NCBI GenBank assembly: GCA_026225945.1
Contig: JAMJFZ010004066.1
Span: 1,217,001-1,281,000 of the forward strand
Origin: Cricetomys ansorgei
Taxonomy: Eukaryota; Chordata; Mammalia; Rodentia; Nesomyidae
Direction: 5' to 3'
DNA length: 64,000 nucleotides
In this document: one piece after another, positions 9,794 through 21,182 of the stretch
Layout: each line of letters begins with the position of its first letter
How positions within the stretch are numbered: the first letter of the stretch is position 1
Program-made: the position numbers and the translations under genes
Notes under the pieces: model-generated
The model's input: the letters and a program-made list of their open reading frames with translations, nothing else
Told to the model about the DNA's origin: nothing
The model's database searches: none

Positions 9794-12228
9794 CTAAGGA
9801 CAGAAAGAGATGAACTGTTTGTGGAGGCATCCTAGAAGTTTCCAGAATGGAGTGAGCTACATCAGGATGGACTTGCAGGTCACACGAGGGCTTTTGGTAC
9901 AGGGAATCCCCTGTCCCCACTTCCCAGGATAGGACAGCTCACCTGATCCATTCCAGCTTGGGTTCCAGGCCAAAGCTTCTAGAGAAGTCCCTGGTAGAAC
10001 CCACCTCGCAAAACCACTTCCTACCTCCCCAGGCTGTCTCATCTTCTTCAGGCACTGACTTCTCAGGCTCCTGCTCCTCCAGCTGAGATAGGAGTTCCTG
10101 GACCTGTGCAGCTACGTCAGAGGAAGTCACATTGGGCCTCACGAAGTCCAACAGCTGCTTCATGATGACCAGATCTGGAGACTCACAGAAATCTTGGGGA
10201 AATGTTTTCATCCACCGTCCCAGAAATGAGCAAATGGCACTGAGGGAGGAGCAGGTTGGGGGGAAGCAGAGTCAGAAGTCTGGCCTCCCTGTGGTGGAGA
10301 TCAGATTAGCGGTGGTCCCTATCAGTTGAGGCAAAGGCTGCCCTGCCCAGGGGCTGCTGGGCATAGTGGTCAGGGGTGTGGGGCTGTGTGTAGAGGGGTC
10401 CAGACACTTTCTGTCCCTTGGAGGACAGACTGGGCAGACTGGCTGGGCTGTGGTGGGGATGGATTCTCCTAGGGCCCTTTATCTTCCATCCTTCCCTCTG
10501 CTCCTCAGAACCAAGGAACCCACTGGAGATCTCTGTCTCTCTCCACCTGCAGGGGAAGTCTCAAGTATCACCCCCTGGTGGGAATCCCAAGAGGAGGGTG
10601 CCTGGCAGGTTGCTTCCTCTCAACCCTAGCCACCCCCAACACCCCGCTCCGCAGATGGGCTCTCACCTCCCTCTGCACCCAAAGCCCACTCACTTCTTGG
10701 TTTCTTGATCCTCCGCACTGTCAGGATGGAAGGATGCATACCTGTGGGAATCCATGAGGATGTCACCCCGGTGCCCTGTGCCCCCAACCCACGAAGAGCT
10801 CTAGAGGGAGCTGCTGAATCAGGTGTAGGAATAGAGTCCGGTGGGGGCCTGGGCACTGCTATGACTTCCATGCTGAGGGCCTGGGGATGAGCCTCTGGTC
10901 TCAGCTCTTCAAGGATCCTGAGGCAATGTGTGGACCCAACCTGTTCCTTGTCAGGTCTCTCAGTTGGTACAGGGCTTCTTGGGGAGGCCCGGGATCCTTG
11001 TCTGGCTCCATTAATCCCTTACAACCCACACAGGGTCTAGAACCTTCTTTACAGATGGGGAAGACTTTGCTCACACCATAAGAAAGGTTGGTGCTTAACA
11101 CTTCCTGGGGAAACTGAATTCTACAAACTGGACTCTCCCCATCACTGGCCAGGGCCGCTTTGAAGGGCCAGGCCCAGGACCGAGGTTGCCAGGGTGCAGT
11201 TGCACTTGGTCTATGAGTACCCAGCTGCTGACTAGAGGAAAGCCCTCCTAACACCCAACCAGAGGCTCAAGGGCTGGAACTCGCGTGGAGCCACTCACAT
11301 TTTCAGTATCAGGTCCAGCACCTCCCAGGTGGTGGCGAACCTCGGGTAGAGACCAAAGAAAGTAGAGATGAAAAAGTTGTCCCCGTTCTGCACAGCAGTC
11401 GGTATGTAGCTCACACATTTCTCCAAGTAGTCTGGACTGTTATGATCGAAACTGGAGGGCTTTTGCTGGCAGCGCCGTGTTCTTTTACCCTGAGGAAGGT
11501 CCAAGGAAGGAACAAGGGTTTAAATGTGGGAACGAGAGAGACGTCAACGACCCCTGACCGCACACTGAAGTGAAAAGTCAGCAGGATGTCCCTCAGTGTT
11601 CTCAGAGGAACACACCCAGGAGGGACTGCGGTGCACTAGGGGACCAGAAAGGTTTCCTGCTGTGGACTGGACCTTCACTGTGTTGCTGCTCAGATGGAAA
11701 GGTAACCTGGCAGTTGGAAGCCAAGGAATACCACCGAGTCACACCACGCAACAAATCTCACACAAGGAGATGCCTTGGGAGGAAAACCCAAAGTTGGGGG
11801 ATGGTGGTGGCCTCTGTTCTGGAGGAAAACAGCAGAGAGCGGACCATGCGACAGGCTTTACATAGCTTTTCCTGGATAAGGCTGCTTTCCAGGGAGGCCT
11901 GGGATTGGTGGGATTCTGTGGGTCAAGCTCAGGGATTGGTAGGATTCTGTGACCTGATCTAGGGTTTCTTTCTGTAGGGCGGGGTCTGGCCACTCTCCTG
12001 CCTCAAGGGGCTGTGAACTGCTGTTATGGCAGTTTAGAATAGTCTGGGGGGAGACGCCTAGCTGTGTGTGCTCCAGGGGCTTACAGTTACCTCAGCGTCC
12101 CTGTGAGAAAATGGCCAGAGGTATTGGATCACAGGCTGCACCCAACGCCTCCAGAGCTGGCCAAGGCGGCCACTCTTGGCTTTTCTGCTGCCCGAGCTGC
12201 AAGTAGCCGGGAATAAAGAAGAGAACAT
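9426..12228 (-). CDS. RalGDS-family protein with REM domain only (complete, five coding exons)
   Basis: Exons on the - strand are 12228-12091, 11489-11299, 10741-10694, 10239-10025 and 9793-9426. They sum to 960 nt, or 319 residues plus stop. Intron phases are 0, 2, 2 and 1, and every junction restores the frame. Residues about 50-170 match the Ras-exchanger N-terminal (REM) domain of RalGDS: FFGLYPRFATTWEVLDLILK, then YASFHPDSAEDQE, AICSFLGRWM, FPQDFCESPD and LLDFVRPNV. The last exon encodes about 120 Pro/Ala-rich residues of no known fold, then a stop and poly(A) signal. No CDC25/RasGEF domain follows, so Ral exchange activity is not expected from this protein. It could be a scaffold or decoy, or a relic still spliced. 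Start choice: this ATG has A at -3 and opens MFSSLFPATCSSGSRK. I recall related predicted rodent genes but give no symbol. Confidence 0.87.
10025..10239 (-). CDS. RalGDS-like coding exon 4 (second part of REM domain)
   Basis: 215 nt after the acceptor ctccctcag. It reads (N)AICSFLGRWMKTFPQDF, then ESPDLVIMKQLLDFVRPNV and an acidic Gln/Glu stretch to DETAWG. RalGDS has the same order (AISSILGTWL, then FPPDFPCLKQL). The donor is gtagga, after one base of the next codon. Confidence 0.9.
10694..10741 (-). CDS. RalGDS-like coding exon 3 (48 nt)
   Basis: A short exon between the acceptor attcccacag and the donor gtgagtgg. It completes the split Met and reads YASFHPDSAEDQETK, with Asn split into the next exon. 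It lies at the same place as the RalGDS linker between the two REM halves, and both phases fit. Confidence 0.85.
11299..11489 (-). CDS. RalGDS-like coding exon 2 (first part of REM domain)
   Basis: 191 nt after the acceptor ttcctcag, opening GKRTRRCQQKPSSFDH. The segment FISTFFGLYPRFATTWEVLD is the clearest REM signature in the gene and corresponds to the RalGDS 'PTFL..YR.FATT..VLDLL' block. The donor is gtgagtgg and the Met codon is split after two bases. Confidence 0.9.
12091..12228 (-). CDS. RalGDS-like coding exon 1
   Basis: ATG at 12228 has A at -3. It reads MFSSLFPATCSSGSRK, then a Trp/Arg-rich stretch (LWRRWVQPVIQYLWPF) and HRDAE, and ends in phase 0 at the donor gtaact. 46 codons. 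Nothing is seen in it beyond a basic, aromatic N-terminus. Non-coding upstream exons may exist. Confidence 0.8.
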
Positions 12229-13239
12229 CCTACTGTCTCACGCATCTCCAGACCGGTGAGTCAGTTGGGTCTGCTGCTGGCCTCTGGCTGCCTGATACCC
12301 CAGATTCCAAGTTCCACCCGGACTATTGCTAAGGAAGTGAGGTCACTTCCTGGGGTCCCGCAGCCTGAGCGTCTTCCTCATAGCCTTTCCCTAGGGGTGA
12401 CAGGGCCACTGATGGCTCCCTTCTCCCTTTCCACGTGAACAACAGGACACAGTGACACCCATACGGTCATGCCAGCACGCTGACCAGGGAAGCCAGGCTG
12501 CAGCCAAGCCCTCAGCTTTGAGGAGGCAGACAAGGTTTCCAAAGCATCCCCTCAGTACCACGTGCACCCCACGAAAAAGTAACTTTCTCTCAGGGTCGCC
12601 CCGTTATTCCTGCCTGCTTCCTGAAGATCATTCTAGCATCGACTTTCTAGTACATCCTCAGGTGTACATGATCCCCTATACCTGGGAACCTCCATACAGT
12701 GTCCTCAGAAGTACAGGCACAAATAGGCACACACGCCCATGCACTCACACCCACATGCTCACAAGGGCACACAAGACCCATCTACAAATGCCCAGCAGCG
12801 TGTCCAGGTAGAATGGGCCACAGTTGGTGGCACTAGTGTTATTCAGGTGGAGGTCAGTGTTGGGGTAACAGACAGAAGCACACTGTACACACTCATGTTT
12901 AATCGTGCCTTTCACTTAGAGGAGAAGGCTGGGCTCCTCTCCCTTCTGTGCATTCTGGAGTTTAGTCACCACCTTTGGCTTCCACAGGCAACAGTGTGCC
13001 TCTTCTGCCTCCCACAGACATGGCGTCTGCTCTGGTTTGCAGGGTGTCCCACACTGCTCACAGCACTCCTCACCCCAAGGGAAAAGAGTGCGCTAACTTT
13101 AAGTCTTTGATAAAAGTTTCCATGTCTTTATTCTTAGATGAGCAGTTTAAAGTGCATTCATCTGGGACACGTGAACTTCAACGAGAAAGCCTCTGCATCA
13201 TGCTGGCCTTTAGGCGAGTCTGCGGCTCGTTTTCTTAAT

Positions 13240-13546
13240 TAGTGATGGATACTGGAGGGCCCTGCTCACTGCAGGAGGGGACAGCCAGCAGGTGGTCCCA
13301 GCTCGCATAGGACAAGCTGAGCAAGCCTTGAGGAGCCAGTGAGCAGCACACCTCCAGGGCCTCAGTTCCTGCCCGCAGGTTCCTGCCTCCTATTCCTGCC
13401 CTGACTCTCCTCATTGTTGACTGTGATGGGTGGAGTCAAACAAACCCCGCCCCCTCTGTGTCCTCCCCCCCCCCCCCCCACTTCCCCGAGTTGTTTTCGG
13501 TCTGTCTTATCTCAGCAATAGAAACCTAACTAGGCAACATGCAACG
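13240..13546 (-). repeat. Rodent interspersed repeat, antisense, with poly-C run
   Basis: It ends in tatctcagcaatagaaacctaac, the reverse complement of the gttagggtttctattgctgt start seen at 63.3 kb. Upstream blocks (gcagcacacctccagggcct, ttcctgcc) follow the same family. A C-run of about 18 lies at 13466-13483. Confidence 0.65.
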
Positions 13547-13969
13547 GTTACTCCGCCCGGCACGATTCCATTCTGACTCGTGCAACTCCTTCATCTTCAG
13601 TTTTCTCTGAAGACATCGCTGATCTCTCCCTGGTTGGCTCTTGTTGTCGGTCACCATTGAGAATAGATCTGTTCCGTTCGGTCTGATCCCGTGCTGCGGA
13701 AGAGAGTACAGAGGTCAAGGAGCCAGAGCTGTTGAAGCTCTTCAGCCAGTTTTAAGCAACTAAGGCATGATGGGAACAGCTCTCGGGTCAGGCCTACCAG
13801 ACGTCCCTTCTGGGATTAGCGTGTCCCTGTCCTGTGACTGATGGCCCAGTGTTTCAAATGCTGCTCGGGTTCTTTCACTACATTATGTGTTTCCTGATAA
13901 TGGTAACAGACAACCGTTAAAACTTTACAAGAAAACAAAATGACAGCAACAGCAACAGAAAGAGTAAAC

Positions 13970-14115
13970 GTTTATTTCATTTCTTTTTATTTGTGTGGGT
14001 GATTTGCCTTTATGTATGTCTGGGCGCCACCTGCATTGCAGTACCTGTAGAGGCCAGAAGAGGGCATTGTGTCCCCCTGGAACTGGAGTTACAGATGGCT
14101 GTGTGCCCTGATTTA
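13970..14115 (-). repeat. B3-type SINE fragment, antisense
   Basis: Shows gatttgcctttatgtatgtc, then gaggccagaagagggcattg and ctggagttacagatggctg, typical of the antisense B3 body. The tRNA-like head is missing. Confidence 0.75.
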
Positions 14116-14849
14116 TGACTCTGTTTATTCTGTTAGTGTAAAAACTCCATGAAGCCATCATCATGTTGGAACACGGAATTTGGGGGAAACTTAAATCTGT
14201 ATTCCTGGGCCGTGGCCACTCATATTTGGTGTCGGCAATCCATATCAGATTAGATATTACAATATCCTCTCTCACCGTACTTGTAATAAAATGTATTCTC
14301 ATTAGCAATCGTCCTAATAGAAAAGGTTCTGTCTCAACATGGACAACACACAGTGTATTTCCTATGGGCCAAAGCCCAGAAGCCACACAAAACCGTCTCT
14401 ACAGACAGGCCAATCTAAATTAATCTTGTGAATTTATATTTTTAAGTTTGTCTATAAAGAAAGTTTAGAAAATTTCTTAGCATTTAATAAAAGCGTTTTA
14501 ACAATTTAATCACCAATTGAGTGCAAGATATTAACCATCTCTCCTGTGCCTCTCATAGCAGGATAACTTTCCCAACCTCAGTTCCAGAATTAGCATTTGA
14601 AAGCACCAAACCCAAACCGCTGCAGCAGGAGGGAAGCTCAAAATTCATGGTTTAAGCAGTTAACATTTTAGTGAGGCTTGCCCAGGGAAAGTCTCTATAA
14701 CTGGTTCCCTGCAGTCTGGAGTTCTACAGAAGTGATTAACTTCTTACATCTTAGCTAAACATCTTCTCAAAGAAACAATAACTAGACAAAAGCAACAGTT
14801 CTTACAAATTAAATATGCGATCTAAAAGCCATTCCCAAACACCCGTGTT

Positions 14850-14962
14850 CATCAGGGGCACACAGTTGAGCACAGCACTCAGGAGGCAGAGGCAGGAGGA
14901 CTTCTGCCAGTTCCAAGCCAGCCAGATAGCAGCGAGACCCTGTGTAAACAAACAATACAAAA
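14850..14962 (+). repeat. B1 SINE, degraded
   Basis: Contains cagcactcaggaggcagag and gcaggagg, then an A-rich end with repeated aaac. The head is divergent. Confidence 0.75.
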
Positions 14963-15361
14963 CAGATGCACAGGCTTCAAGCGAGGAATGCCAACAACGG
15001 GAATCTCAGTGCACAGCAAATCAGAACAGAAATCTAAACGCGAAGGAGACAGAGGTTTGTTACCAAGAAATTACCAGGTGCCCCGGGGGGAAGATCGGTT
15101 TTGCCCCACGCTGTCTTAGAAGCTATCGGACTCCTCTGCTAGACTTTCTTCCTAGAGGGCGCTAAGACGGTACAGACAGTACTCCCAATGGTCACAGAAT
15201 CTCAATGCAGGTTCTCTGGACACCCTTATTTCCGTCTCAGGTCGTTCAGAGGAACCCCAAGGACTCCACAGTGCACAAGACAAACACACTTCCATCTTCT
15301 GTATCACAGGGCAGATAAAAGGAAAGGTGGCTATGGCTAGGAGATCTTTATTTGGGGGTAT

Positions 15362-15474
15362 TTTGTTTTGTTTTGTTTTGTTTTGAGACAGAGTTTCTCT
15401 GTTGTAACTCTGGCTATCCTGAACCTGACTCAGACGCATCTGCCTGCCTCCTGAGTGCTGGGATTAAAGGCCTG
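15362..15474 (-). repeat. B1 SINE, antisense
   Basis: A (TTTTG)n tract precedes gagacagagtttctctgttg, and the copy ends in gagtgctgggattaaaggc. It abuts the next SINE directly. Confidence 0.9.
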
Positions 15475-15648
15475 CATGTATGTACATACATCATTTGCAT
15501 GCAGTGCCCTCAGAGCCAGAAGAGGGCACTGAATCTCCTGGAACTTGAGTTACAGGTGGTTGTTAGTCACCCTGTGGGTGCTGGACCCAAAGTCAGGTTT
15601 GGAGGCGCCACCAGTGTCCTTAACCACTGAGCCAACTCTCCAGCCCCA
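15475..15648 (-). repeat. B3-type SINE, antisense, abutting a B1
   Basis: Contains gccagaagagggcactgaat and ggagcttgag-like blocks, and ends in ccactgagccaactctccag. Confidence 0.85.
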
Positions 15649-17082
15649 GATTCCCTGGTTTCCCTTAACCGGCCTACCTAGTGATATTTCCACCAACATA
15701 TGTGAACAGCACCTTCATTGTAGCTTTCCCTGTTCTGTAACCATAGAAACTTCAAACTGTTAACACATTGGAAGGTGGGATTTGGGGAGCATGATCACTC
15801 ACACTTGGCTCCAGAAGAAAGCCTCCTGTGCTCTTTGAGGTGGGAGTTGTGTTCCATAGTCTGACAGCCAAAGGGAGAGTCACAGGAACCTCATCTAGCC
15901 AGGACAGTGATAGGTGTGGCAGGCGCAGGGACCTTGTGTCCCCAAGCACCTTGTTTCTTCCAGCCTCTGCAGGGAGGAGGACAGCAGGCTTGCACAGCAT
16001 GGCTGCCGTATGCTCACTCCACAGGAAACATTTAAGCAGTCAAGGCAGACAGTCAGATGTTGGCCCTGACCCCCATGACCCAGAGTGAAACACGGAGAAG
16101 CAGAAACCAGCCTATGGGAGCAACTCCACAGCTCTTAGAGGCTCAACCACTGGCTGGCATCACACATCTGGGAGCAGACCCGCCATGCATCTGGCCTGCA
16201 AGCTGCTATTCAAAGACTCCAGATGGTCGCTGACCTTGCAGCAGACATCTCCCGGAGGTACTTGGGTCCCAGGCACAGGCCTCCATTGTGGCAGGACTTC
16301 TCGGAGGTCCCAGCAGCCCCAGCACAATGGAAGACGTGTTGAGCTACCGCCAGCTTCCCCTGTAGTTTGAGCAGAAGGCCGGACTTGGAATCTCAATTCT
16401 GACTTCAAGGACGGCCTGGCTTCTGCATTCTCCCCTGAAAGATGGCAGGGTTTCTGCTTCACTGAAATCCTACTTCAGGTGAGAACAAGAGGGAGAATCA
16501 GGGGCAGATGCCTGGGGAGCCCACAATTCAGGGCTTCTCCAAGTGATTACCTCACAGCCCGACACCGCCTTGCAGAGCCCCTTGTCCAGTGAGTGGCAAG
16601 AGCATGTTACTAACACGAATCCGTGCCTACTTCCCTAAGCTCAGAGGGGCGAACAGACAAGTGGGAACCAGTACAACCGCAGAGGGAATCAAAGTCCTGA
16701 CACCACGTCTTAAAGGCTGTTTACACTTACTCAGCTGACAAAGGAAGTTGGAAGCCCATCCTCATGTCTAATCATTTACCAAGAGGGGCTTGCTCTCCAG
16801 GGGCCTGGGTGCAGTGTGGAGGTTCTCGGGTGCACGATGAGTCAGGTCCACGTAGGCCAGGCCCTGCGCCTGAGGCTCTGCAAAGGCACACTGAGTTCAC
16901 TGAGTTCATTCTGAACATGTGGTCACCCAGGACTTTAATACCATTCATGCTGGGATCTTCCACTGTCTCCTGAGGGAAACGCCACCTGGAGATCCTGTAC
17001 ACACACCCCAGCTTCTCTCCCAGGAGCTGAGCACACAGTGTGGTCATAAATAAGCAGAGCCGCAGAGAGTTACACGTGTGAT

Positions 17083-17088
17083 TTTATT
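17083..17088 (-). terminator. Wasf3: Candidate Wasf3 poly(A) signal
   Basis: TTTATT on the plus strand gives AATAAA on the Wasf3 strand, about 3.1 kb past the stop codon. Confidence 0.5.
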
Positions 17089-17467
17089 TAGACGTTACCT
17101 GTGATCTATCATGGGATATACAAACAGATAGAAGTGTCTGACAGTTTTTAACACCACTTTAGACTCATTTACAACTGCATTGATAAAACTGCAAGATAAC
17201 AGACACTCTCCTTCATAAAACAAAAAGCTCCTCGCTATTCTGGCTGATGCAGTGGACTCAATGTATCACACGTTTCAGTTGCAAATAATGCACAGCTTTC
17301 ACGCTCCTCACCACCTATGCTCATAAAGATTTTGATGTGTAAAAATGTACCAGATGAAAACACCCTAGCAGCGTCTTAGTAAATAAAATCTAAGTGCGGA
17401 AGCCCATGGTTTGTGCACTCATTTGCCTTCTGCAGTGCAGTGACGTGCAGACTCAGGCATCTTCTAG

Positions 17468-17800
17468 CCACCACCCACCCATCCATCCATGCATCCATGC
17501 ACCCTGCACCCATCCATCCATGCATCCATGCACCCTGCACCCATCCATCCATGCATCCATGCACCCTGCACCCATCCATCCATGCATCCATCTACTCATC
17601 CATTAGCCCATCCACCCATCTATCTACCCATCCACGTATCCATCCATCCATTCTCTCACCCAGTCATCCACCCACTCACTCATGTCCCACACACCCACCC
17701 ACCCACTCACTTTCCACCCACCCACCCACCCACTCACTTTCCACCCAGACACCCACCCACCCACTCTCGTCCCACCCACCCCTCCATCTATCCATCTGCC
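17468..17800. repeat. CCAT/CCAC-rich array with 31-bp higher-order unit
   Basis: Short ccat and ccac words fill the interval. From 17480 to about 17590 they are organised as a 31-bp unit (catccatccatgcatccatg followed by caccctgcacc) at starts 17480, 17511, 17542 and 17573. After that the array degrades into cact/cacc words. It lies inside the inferred Wasf3 3' UTR. Confidence 0.92.
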
Positions 17801-19687
17801 TGAGTCTATACCATGAGAAAAAACATGTCAGGTACTCAGCTAAAATACATATGGAACACTAAAACTAGAGACAAATTAAAACAACCTTAAAATCTGCAGC
17901 TATAATTCTAAGTGCGATATTTATAGCAGTCAAATTTGCTATTAAATTCTGTTTTCCATTTGTTTTAGTAAATTCTTTAAAAAATGAAAATCAAAAAATT
18001 CCAACTTTTGCTTTGTCCTCTTTTTGTAAAATATCCTATCAGAAGCAACTTGGATTTAAATTTTAGACTTAAGTCAGATTTGCTGGAAAGATAGTGTAAA
18101 AGTAATCTAAATTGGATTTTAGCCATGTTCCATTCCTTCGTAGGTTACGGAATACAGTGGGCAAACGCTTTCTCACTAGCTATAAAATCAAACTGAAAAC
18201 CACTGGTTGATGAAACCGCGGGACGCGCAACAGCTGGTAAGCTCACGAATATCTGTGAATAAAGAGCCACTAATTTCATTACGGTAGGATATAGGAAGAG
18301 GAAATCCTGGCGGGCAGGTAGCTGTCATGTCTTCCCTCCACCCTGTGAGCATAAGGATCCCGCCAAACGGAGGAGTGCGGCCAAGTGTGAGTTCCGGAGT
18401 TCTATGGGGCACGCGACGCAGAGACAAACTACCGTGAGGATGGTAAGAGGCTCAAAATGTCAAAGTTGTGCAGATGATGTCAGCGTGGTGGGTCTCGGTG
18501 TTGGAAAAAAAATAGAAATGAGAAAGAAATGTAAGAGCTTCCTGAAAATTACTAACATGAAAGTCACAGCAACGGCTGCGTGCGGACGGGCTCCAGGACG
18601 AACACTGGAAGAGCGTGCCAGGCCACCCGGCAGCGGACAGCACTTGAACACAGGCCAAAGCAGGGCTCGGGAGGGGGCTGTAGATGGGGTTTTCAGCATC
18701 AAATTGATGTGACTAAAACCTACTGCTGGTAGGTGTTACAAGATGTCTGCCCTAGTGGAGAGGAGTCTACTCACACAGAGGGTGGTGTGGGCAGCTGGAC
18801 GATGTCCCCCAAATTACTACTCCACCAACCCCTCCCATCAACTCACACGACTTTGCCCCAGATCTAGAGCCTTCTTTTCATCAAAAGTGAGAGACACTAA
18901 GACCTGCAGTCTGTTAGAAATCTGCACCTAAGGAGCCCTTGGGTAATCAGCATACCCGTGAGGTCCGATCCATGACCCAAGCCTGGGGACTCCACAGTGG
19001 GTTATTTAAATGAGCAGCTGTCCTTCAGGAGCCGCCAAGCAGACACTGTCTTCCTGGACTCGGAGTGGAGCCCCCGCCCCAGCCCGGGCTGTGGAATTGC
19101 CCCATGGGAAAAGGAACAGGGCAGGCAGAGGGGAAGTCAGTGTTCTCTGCCACGGCAATGGGCTGAATCAAGTTTATCTTGTGAGGTACTTTTTAAAATT
19201 TAAAACGTGCCAACAACACGAGAGAAGTGTGCTTCAGGAGAGGGCAAAGGCCTTGTTTGAGGGGCAGCGTGAGTTCGGCCACAGCACCGTGGGTCGTGAA
19301 CAGCGGGGGGCACCTCCCAGCGACACCCAAGCTCCTTAGACTCTGAGCAAATGGAGTGAAGTGCCCAATTACGCTCTCTCCGTGGCAAACAGAGGAGCAG
19401 GGATCCCAGGAGACGAAACGCGTAGGTCTCGTTTGCACTGGGCAGGGTGGGATGGGGAACCAGATACAGTGACGCTGCCGAGCAAGCCTCCTAGACCCAG
19501 AGCGGCCTGCACCTGCCTGCCTGACTGGTGCCTGTGCCACCAGTGCTGGCCACCATGGTGAGTCCCATCTGCAAACTTATGTGCGGGCGTCACCAGTGGG
19601 CATTTACCACACGAGTACCCTCTGGGGACCCTGTGTGAGGGGGAAGGCCCTCTGTTGAGAGTGCAAAGGTAACAATAGTAACAGAGC

Positions 19688-19693
19688 ACGCAC

Positions 19694-19725
<32 letters not shown>

Positions 19726-19728
19726 CTC
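19688..19728. repeat. (CA)n microsatellite
   Basis: About 20 CA units with early cg interruptions, within the inferred Wasf3 3' UTR. Confidence 0.9.
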
Positions 19729-20175
19729 ACGGGCCACCAGGCCAAGAGTCCAAATGGAGACACATCTCGTTCTGATTTGTTAAACCTTTCCCTCTAGAGC
19801 AAGGCCATCTGAAACTCCCTCCGCAAAGGAAAGAAACGATAAAGCAATATCACCTACTGGTTGGAAGACATCACTGTGACACACAGTCATTAATCCTGCA
19901 AAGACCTGACACCAGGCAGCTTCCCAGATACACGGCGAGTAGTTACAGCACATCCCTCGTGTGCAGCACGGTGTGTGCGTTTTGTGGCACTTAAGTATTA
20001 CACAGTAAGTACTCAACAAATCCAGAAGGATGTGCAGAAGCAATATCACGTTGTTAATACAAAAGGTTCTAAAGCTACAGGGTGATACCACTATGTGGGT
20101 GCAGAGATCACGCGAGCTCCTAACACACTTCCGCACGGCGCCCCGGGTGTCCGCCCGCCGCCTGGCCCGTGCGGC

Positions 20176-20333
20176 TCAGTCGGACCAGTCGTTGTCATCA
20201 AACTCGGAGTCATCATCTGAGTCGCTGTACTCCACGGCGATGCGTCTGGACAAGATGGTGGCCACGTCGTTCCCGACAGGCTCCCGCTTGGCTTCCTGCT
20301 CACGCTGCTCTTGTACCTTTTTCAGCTGGATTC
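20176..20333 (-). CDS. Wasf3: Wasf3 last coding exon (WCA end)
   Basis: 158 coding nt after the acceptor gtgtttccag: (G)[37 protein letters not shown], then the acidic tail [15 protein letters not shown] and stop. It supplies the LKKV motif of WH2, the amphipathic connector and the acidic Arp2/3-binding segment with the conserved penultimate-region Trp. One acidic residue is Asp where I recall Glu in human, a conservative change. Confidence 0.98.
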
Positions 20334-21134
20334 CTGGAAACACAGCGCACAGAGGAGAATCAGTGTCTCTCCCAGCGAAGGAGAACCAAACAGGCCTCCC
20401 TGTTTCTACTGAGTTCACGCATACAAGGCTGTGGCAGTCTGCTGACGGAGAGGCCGTGAGCTCAGTCTGCTGCTAGAAACACGAAATGCAACCGTGTGCC
20501 CAACAGTTTCGTAACACAGTAGGCAGGTGATTGAACTTGGGCCACTTTCAACCTTCCCTTTGACAGAATGTCAGAGTCATGGGCTAGCTAGGAAACCAGG
20601 AGAAAACTATCCTGTATTAATTGTCCTGACCACCCCGGAACAAGCTTTCCCCATCTGTCACACACAGACCCACTTTTCTCTGGACTGTTCAGGAGTTACG
20701 TGGGACACGATGCTCCTTTACTACTGAAACATGTGCTCTTTCCTGGAGAAGACATCAAAACCAGAAGTTATCATAGATAAATACTACTACTGTTCTCCCT
20801 GTAAATATTACCCAATGTCGCCAGTAAGCCAGTCTACTAGGGACACTTTTCCCAGCTCGGTACCCAACCATCACCTATCTCATTTGCCCGTTCCTGTTAA
20901 ACTTTAATCTAGACAGTTCTTCACATCTGTAGAGAACAGAAGAAGCTTTTTGGAGCATGGCAGTCTCTGGCTGTGCGCTCACTGGCTACAGTGTGCAAAA
21001 GCACGTCTAACACTCTCTTCCTGGCTGGAAAGCTGACCTCCTTAAGGCAGCCTGGCTTTTACTACAACGCTTGACAAACTGAAGTTTACCAATGATGTTC
21101 AAGATACTCAGGGGAATCCAGAGTCTTTGAATGG

Positions 21135-21182
<48 letters not shown>

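Larger units (their letters stand above)
9794..12090 (-). other. Introns of the RalGDS-like gene
   Basis: Introns lie at 11490-12090, 10742-11298, 10240-10693 and 9794-10024, all GT-AG. They are short (231-601 nt) and free of recognisable SINEs. The 557-nt intron 2 contains a 117-codon antisense-strand-of-window open frame with no RalGDS likeness. It could be checked as an alternative exon. Confidence 0.8.
12229..17064. other. Intergenic region upstream of the RalGDS-like gene and downstream of Wasf3
   Basis: It should hold the RalGDS-like promoter just above 12.23 kb, but I see no clear TATA or CpG cluster. Repeats: rodent interspersed repeat at 13240-13546 with poly-C at about 13466-13483, B3 at 13970-14115, B1 at 14850-14962 and 15362-15474, B3 at 15475-15648. 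The parts 14.1-14.8 and 15.65-17.06 kb show no gene I can recognise. Confidence 0.6.
17065..20175 (-). other. Wasf3: Wasf3 3' UTR (inferred), AATAAA at 17083-17088
   Basis: From the stop codon at 20176, the only clear AATAAA I find on the gene strand before 17 kb is at 17083-17088. This gives a 3' UTR of about 3.1 kb, similar to what I recall for mammalian WASF3. It would include a CCAT-rich array (TGGA-rich in the RNA), AT-rich segments at 17.1-17.4 and 17.85-18.2 kb, and a (CA)n tract at 19688-19728. The UTR end is inference; a 3'-end read would decide it. Confidence 0.55.

Noticed and set aside
10901..11254. 117-codon open frame inside intron 2 of the RalGDS-like gene
   Set aside because: It does not resemble RalGDS, and the flanking exons already join in phase without it. 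It is left as a possible alternative exon only.
17413..17862. His/Pro-rich open frames of 100-149 codons
   Set aside because: They are simple translations of CCAT/CACC repeats in all frames.
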